This document shows positions 60,110 to 64,000 of a stretch of 64,000 nucleotides of DNA, piece after piece. Both the position numbers and the translations under genes were made by a program. Under the pieces are notes generated by a model that was given only the letters and a program-made list of their open reading frames with translations, searched no databases and was not told the DNA's origin. The stretch is taken from positions 2,770,395 to 2,834,394 of the forward strand of contig JAUPTC010000015.1 of the NCBI GenBank assembly GCA_030762895.1, read 5' to 3'. How positions within the stretch are numbered: position 1 is the stretch's first letter; the number at the start of each line of letters is the position of its first letter. The stretch comes from Sophora flavescens (lineage: Eukaryota > Streptophyta > Magnoliopsida > Fabales > Fabaceae).

Positions 60110-63100
60110 AAACCCAAATTTGACCAAAAGTTATTACCTTATTTTGACCTGATATTTAAAACTCAAAACCGAATTTCAAACCCTAACCCCTAATTTTGAC
60201 CCTAAACGCAAAATTCGACTCAAAATTTTACCCAAAACCCAAATATTAACCCCCAAAGCCCTAATTTTGACCCAAAACCCTATCTTAAACTCAAAACCCT
60301 AATTCAAACCCTAAACCCTTATTCAAACCATATTGTTTTACCCAAAACCCTATTTTTAACTCAAAACCCTAATTCAAACCCTAAACAAATTTTGATCCTA
60401 AAACCGAAATTTGACCCAAAAACTAATTTTGATCCAAAACCATAATTTTAACCCAAAACCCTAATTCTAACCCTATTTCTGACCCAAAACCCTATTTTTA
60501 ACTCAATACCCTAATTGAAACCCTAAAACCCTATGTTTGACCCAAACCCCTAATTTTAACCCAAGACCCAAATTTTAACCCAAAGCCCTAATTCTAACCC
60601 TATTTTTGACCCAACACCCTATTTTAAACCAAACCTATTTTAAACCCTAATTTGGACACTAAACCCTAAATTTGACCCATAACCCTAATTTTGTCCACGA
60701 AACCATAATTCTAACCCTAAACCCTACATTTGACCTAAAACCTAATTTTGACCAAACCCTAATCTTTGACCCAAAACCCTAATTCTAACCTTATTTTGGA
60801 CCCAAAACCCTAATTTGGAACAAAAACCATAATTTTGACCCAAAACCCTAATTTTAACCCAGAGCCCTATTTTTGATCCAAAACCCTATTTTAAACTCAA
60901 AACCTATTTCAAACCCTAAACCCCAACGTTTACACTAAACCCAAAATTTGACCCAAAGCCTAATTAGGACCCTATTTTATACCCAATATTTTAAACTCAA
61001 AACCCTATTTTAAATGCTAAACCCTAATTTTGATCCTAAACCCTAAATTTAACTCAAAGCCCTAATTTTGACTCAAAACCTAATTTTAGCCGTATTTTTG
61101 GCCTAAAACCCTATTTTTAACTCAAAACCCTATTTCAAACCCTAAACCCTAATTGTGACCCTAAATCTGACCAAGAACACTAATTTTGACCCGAAACCCT
61201 AATTTTAAACCAAAACCCTAATTCTAACCCTAATTTTGACCCAAAACCCTATTTTTAACTCAAAACCCAAATTCAAACCCTAAACCCTAATTTGGACCCA
61301 AAACCCAACTTTTGACCGAAAACCCCAATTTTAACACCAAGGGCTAATTTTGACCCCAAACCCTAATTCTAACCCTATTTCAAACCCCAAACCCTAACTT
61401 TTACACTAAACCCAAAATTTGACCAAAAGCCCTTATTACCTTATTTTGTTGATATTTAAAACTCAAAATTCAAATCCTAAACCCTAATTTTGACCTAAAA
61501 ATTACTCAAAATTTTACCCAAAACCCCAAATATTAACCCCAGGCCTAATTTTGCCAAGCCCTATCTTAGACCTACCCTACTCAAAACCTAATTCAGACCC
61601 TAAACCCTTATTAAACCAATGTTAACCCAAACCCTAATTCTACCTTTTAACCCAAAACCCTATTTTTAACTCAATGCCCTAATTGAAACCCTAAACCCTA
61701 TGTTTGACCCAAACCTAATTTTACTTGAGCCCAAATTTTAACCCGAAGCCTAATTCTATCCCTATTTTTGACCCAACACCTATTTTAAACCAAACCCTAT
61801 TTTAAACCCTAATTTGGACACTAAACCCTAAATTTGACCCATAACCCTAATTTTGTCACGAAACCATAATTCTAACCCTAAACCCTAAATTTGACCTAAA
61901 ACCCTAATTTTGACCAAAAACCCTAAACTTTGACCCAAACCTAATTCTAACCTTATTTTGGACCCAAAACCTAATTTGGAACAAAAACCATAATTTTGAC
62001 CCAAAACCCTAATTTTAACCAGGCCCTATTTTTGATCCAAAACCCTATTTTAAACTCAAAACCCTATTTCAAACCCTAAACCCCAACGTTTACACTAAAC
62101 CCAAGAATTTGACCCAAAGCCATAATTAGGACCCTATTTTATACCCAATATTTTAAACTCAAAACCTATTTTAAATGCTAAACCTAATTTTGATCCTAAA
62201 CCCTAAATTTAACTCAAAGCCCTAATTTTGACTCGAAAACCTAATTTTAGCCGTATTTTTGCCTAAAACCCTATTTTTAACTCAAAACCCTATTTCAAAC
62301 CCTAAACCCTAATTGTGACCCTAAATCGACCAAGAACACTAATTTTGACCCGAAACCTAATTTTTAAACCCAAAACCCTAATTCTAACCCTAATTTTGAT
62401 TAAACCCTATTTTTAACTCAAAAAAATTCAAACCCTAAACCTAATTTTGACCAATAACCTAATTTTGACCCAAAACCCCACTTTTAACCCAAAACAATTT
62501 AACTAAGCCTAATTTTGACCCAGAACCTAATTCTAACCTATTTCAGACCCAAACCTAACTTTTACAATAAACCCAAAATTGACCAAACCCAAAAGACCAA
62601 CCTATTTGTTGATATTTTAAACTCAAACCAGTTTCAGAGCCTGACCTAGTTTTGACCTAAGCAGAGTTAGACTATTTGCCCAACCCAAATATTAACCCCC
62701 AAGCCCTAATTTTGATCCACCCTATCTTAAACTCAAAACCTAATTCAGACCCTAGACCTAATTCAAACCATATTGTTTACCCAAACCCTATTTTTAACTC
62801 AAAACCTAATTCAAACCCTAAACCAAAATTTTGATCCTAAAACCATTGACCAAACCTAATTTTGATCCAAAACCATAATTTTAACCCAAAACCTAATTCT
62901 AACCCTATTTCTTACCCAAAAACCTATTTTTAACTCAAAACCTAATTCAAACCCTAAAACCCTATGTTTTGACCCCAAACCCTAATTTTAACCCAGACCC
63001 AAATTTTAACCCAATCCTAATTCTAACCCTATTTTTGACCCACACCTATTTTAAACCAAACCTATATTTTAACCCTAATTTGGACACTAAACCTAAATTT

Positions 63101-64000
63101 GACCCATAACCCTAATTTTGTCACGAAACCCTAATTCTAACCCTAAACCCTAAATTTGACCTAAAACCTAATTTTGACCCGAAACCTAAACTTTGACTAA
63201 AACCCTAATTCTAACCTTATTTTGGACCCAAAACCTAATTTGGAACAAAAACCATAATTTTTGACCCAAACCCTAATTTTAACCCAGACCTATTTTGATC
63301 CAAACCCTATTTAAACTCAAAACCTATTTCAAACCCTAAACCCCACTTTCACACTAAACCCAAAATTTGACCAAACCTAATTTGGGACCCTATTTTATAC
63401 CTAATTTTTAAACTCAAAACCTAATTTAAAGCTAAACCCTAATTTTGATCACTAAACCTAAATTTAACCCAAAGCCTAATTTTGACTAAAACCCTAATTT
63501 TAGCCTATTTTTACAAAACCCTATTTTAAACTCAAATACCTATTTCAAACCTAAACCTAATTGTGACCCTAAATCGACTAAGAACACTAATTTTGACCAC
63601 CCTAATAAAATTTTGACCCAAAACCCTATTTTTAACTCAAAACCCAAATTCAAACCCTAAACCTAATTTTGACCAATGGCTTAATTTAAACTTGAATTTT
63701 AACCCCAAGCCTAATTTTGATCAACCCTAATTCTAACTTTTCAAACCCCAGACTCTATTACAACTAATGAAAGGTTGACCCAAAATACTGTTAACTGTTG
63801 TTGATATTTAAAACTCAAACAGGAGTTTCAGACCCTACCTGATTTTGACCCTAACCCAAAATTCGACTCAAAATTTTCCCAAACCAAATTTAACCCCAAA
63901 TTAATTTTTGACCCAACATCTTAAACTCAAACCTAATTCAGAAACCTAATTCAGATCATATTTTTTTACCCAAAGCCTATTTTTAACTCAAACCTAATTC
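60110..64000. repeat. Ragged right end of the satellite array
   Basis: The same unit order as segment F, but with many single-base losses (CCTAA for CCCTAA, ACCTAATT for ACCCTAATT) and recurrent substitutions such as GTTGATATTT for GACCCAATATTT (60147, 61447, 62607, 63799). Loss of C from CCC runs is by far the commonest change. It may be true decay or base-calling error. Confidence 0.8.

Larger units (their letters stand above)
37831..64000. repeat. Telomere-derived satellite, segment F: ~1.29 kb higher-order array, about 19 units, no recognised transposons
   Basis: The landmark TTAGGACCCTATTTTATACC recurs with the GGACCC at 38404, 39589, 40920, 42244, 43594, 44879, 46188, 47464, 48754, 50046, 51327, 52995, 54268, 55560, 56854, 58151, 59450, 59678, 60967 and 62129. 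Typical spacing is 1273-1350 and most often about 1290. Exceptions are 1185 (unit with a foreign CT-rich patch), 1668 and 228 (partial duplications) and 1162 (ragged zone). Each unit consists of about 65-70 blocks of 18-20 bp such as CCCTAATTTTGACCCAAAA. Units differ by only a few bases between 38 and 60 kb. A 61-codon open frame repeats in most units but begins with TTG and is not a gene. Confidence 0.95.

Noticed and set aside
37831..64000. CRISPR-like array (regularly spaced repeats)
   Set aside because: The whole unit is repeated with no unique spacers, in a plant genome with LINE and Ty3/gypsy elements.

Overview
This window is repetitive plant nuclear DNA with no host gene that I can recognise. 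About 40 kb is a satellite built from degenerate telomere-like sequence: CCCTAA, CCCTAAA and CCCAAAA cores separated by TTTTGA-type spacers, always with the C-rich strand on +. The commonest building block is about 19 bp (CCCTAATTTTGACCCAAAA). These blocks are assembled into longer higher-order units. Perfect tandem telomere repeats are never more than two or three in a row, so this is a subtelomeric or interstitial satellite and not a telomere. The retroelement proteins (a plant L1 with an RNase H domain, and a chromovirus tail with very long LTRs) point to a flowering plant. The style of LINE ORF1/ORF2 looks legume-like (clover/medic group), but that is an inference from family resemblance.

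Layout. 1-2498: satellite with ~1.5 kb units. 2499-6086: LTR of a Ty3/gypsy-type element, right end lost, ending in a 28-bp triplication. 6087-12580: satellite with ~1.49 kb units, decaying into a 500-N gap (12581-13080). 13081-15723: divergent satellite. 15724-21586: a nearly full-length but broken L1-type LINE on the minus strand, flanked by a 14-bp target duplication. 21587-22293: satellite. 22294-26054: a complete solo LTR with 5-bp target duplication. 26055-28739: satellite. 28740-32995: a 5'-truncated Ty3/gypsy element (end of the polyprotein with chromodomain, polypurine tract, 3' LTR). 32996-35468: satellite. 35469-37330: the 3' part of a second LINE of the same family, running into a second 500-N gap (37331-37830). 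37831-64000: about 26 kb of satellite without recognised transposons, in about 19 tandem units of ~1.29 kb, strongly homogenised until about 60 kb and then increasingly ragged.

How it fits together. The left and middle part is an older array that collected retroelements; removing LTR 1 restores the ~1.5 kb register, so it landed in an existing array. The right part looks recently amplified: units are near-identical, unit subtypes alternate, and two partial duplications have offsets close to whole multiples of 19 bp. All three LTR elements point the same way (+) and both LINEs point the other way (-). None of the retroelements looks autonomous: the LINEs have several stops, frameshifts and a changed reverse-transcriptase active site, and the LTR elements have lost their internal regions.

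The most interesting feature is the satellite itself: a multi-kilobase array derived from the telomere motif, extremely dense in the plant telo-box (AAACCCTAA), with a nested 19 bp to 1.3-1.5 kb hierarchy. The ragged stretches near the first gap and at the right end may be assembly or base-calling error instead of biology.
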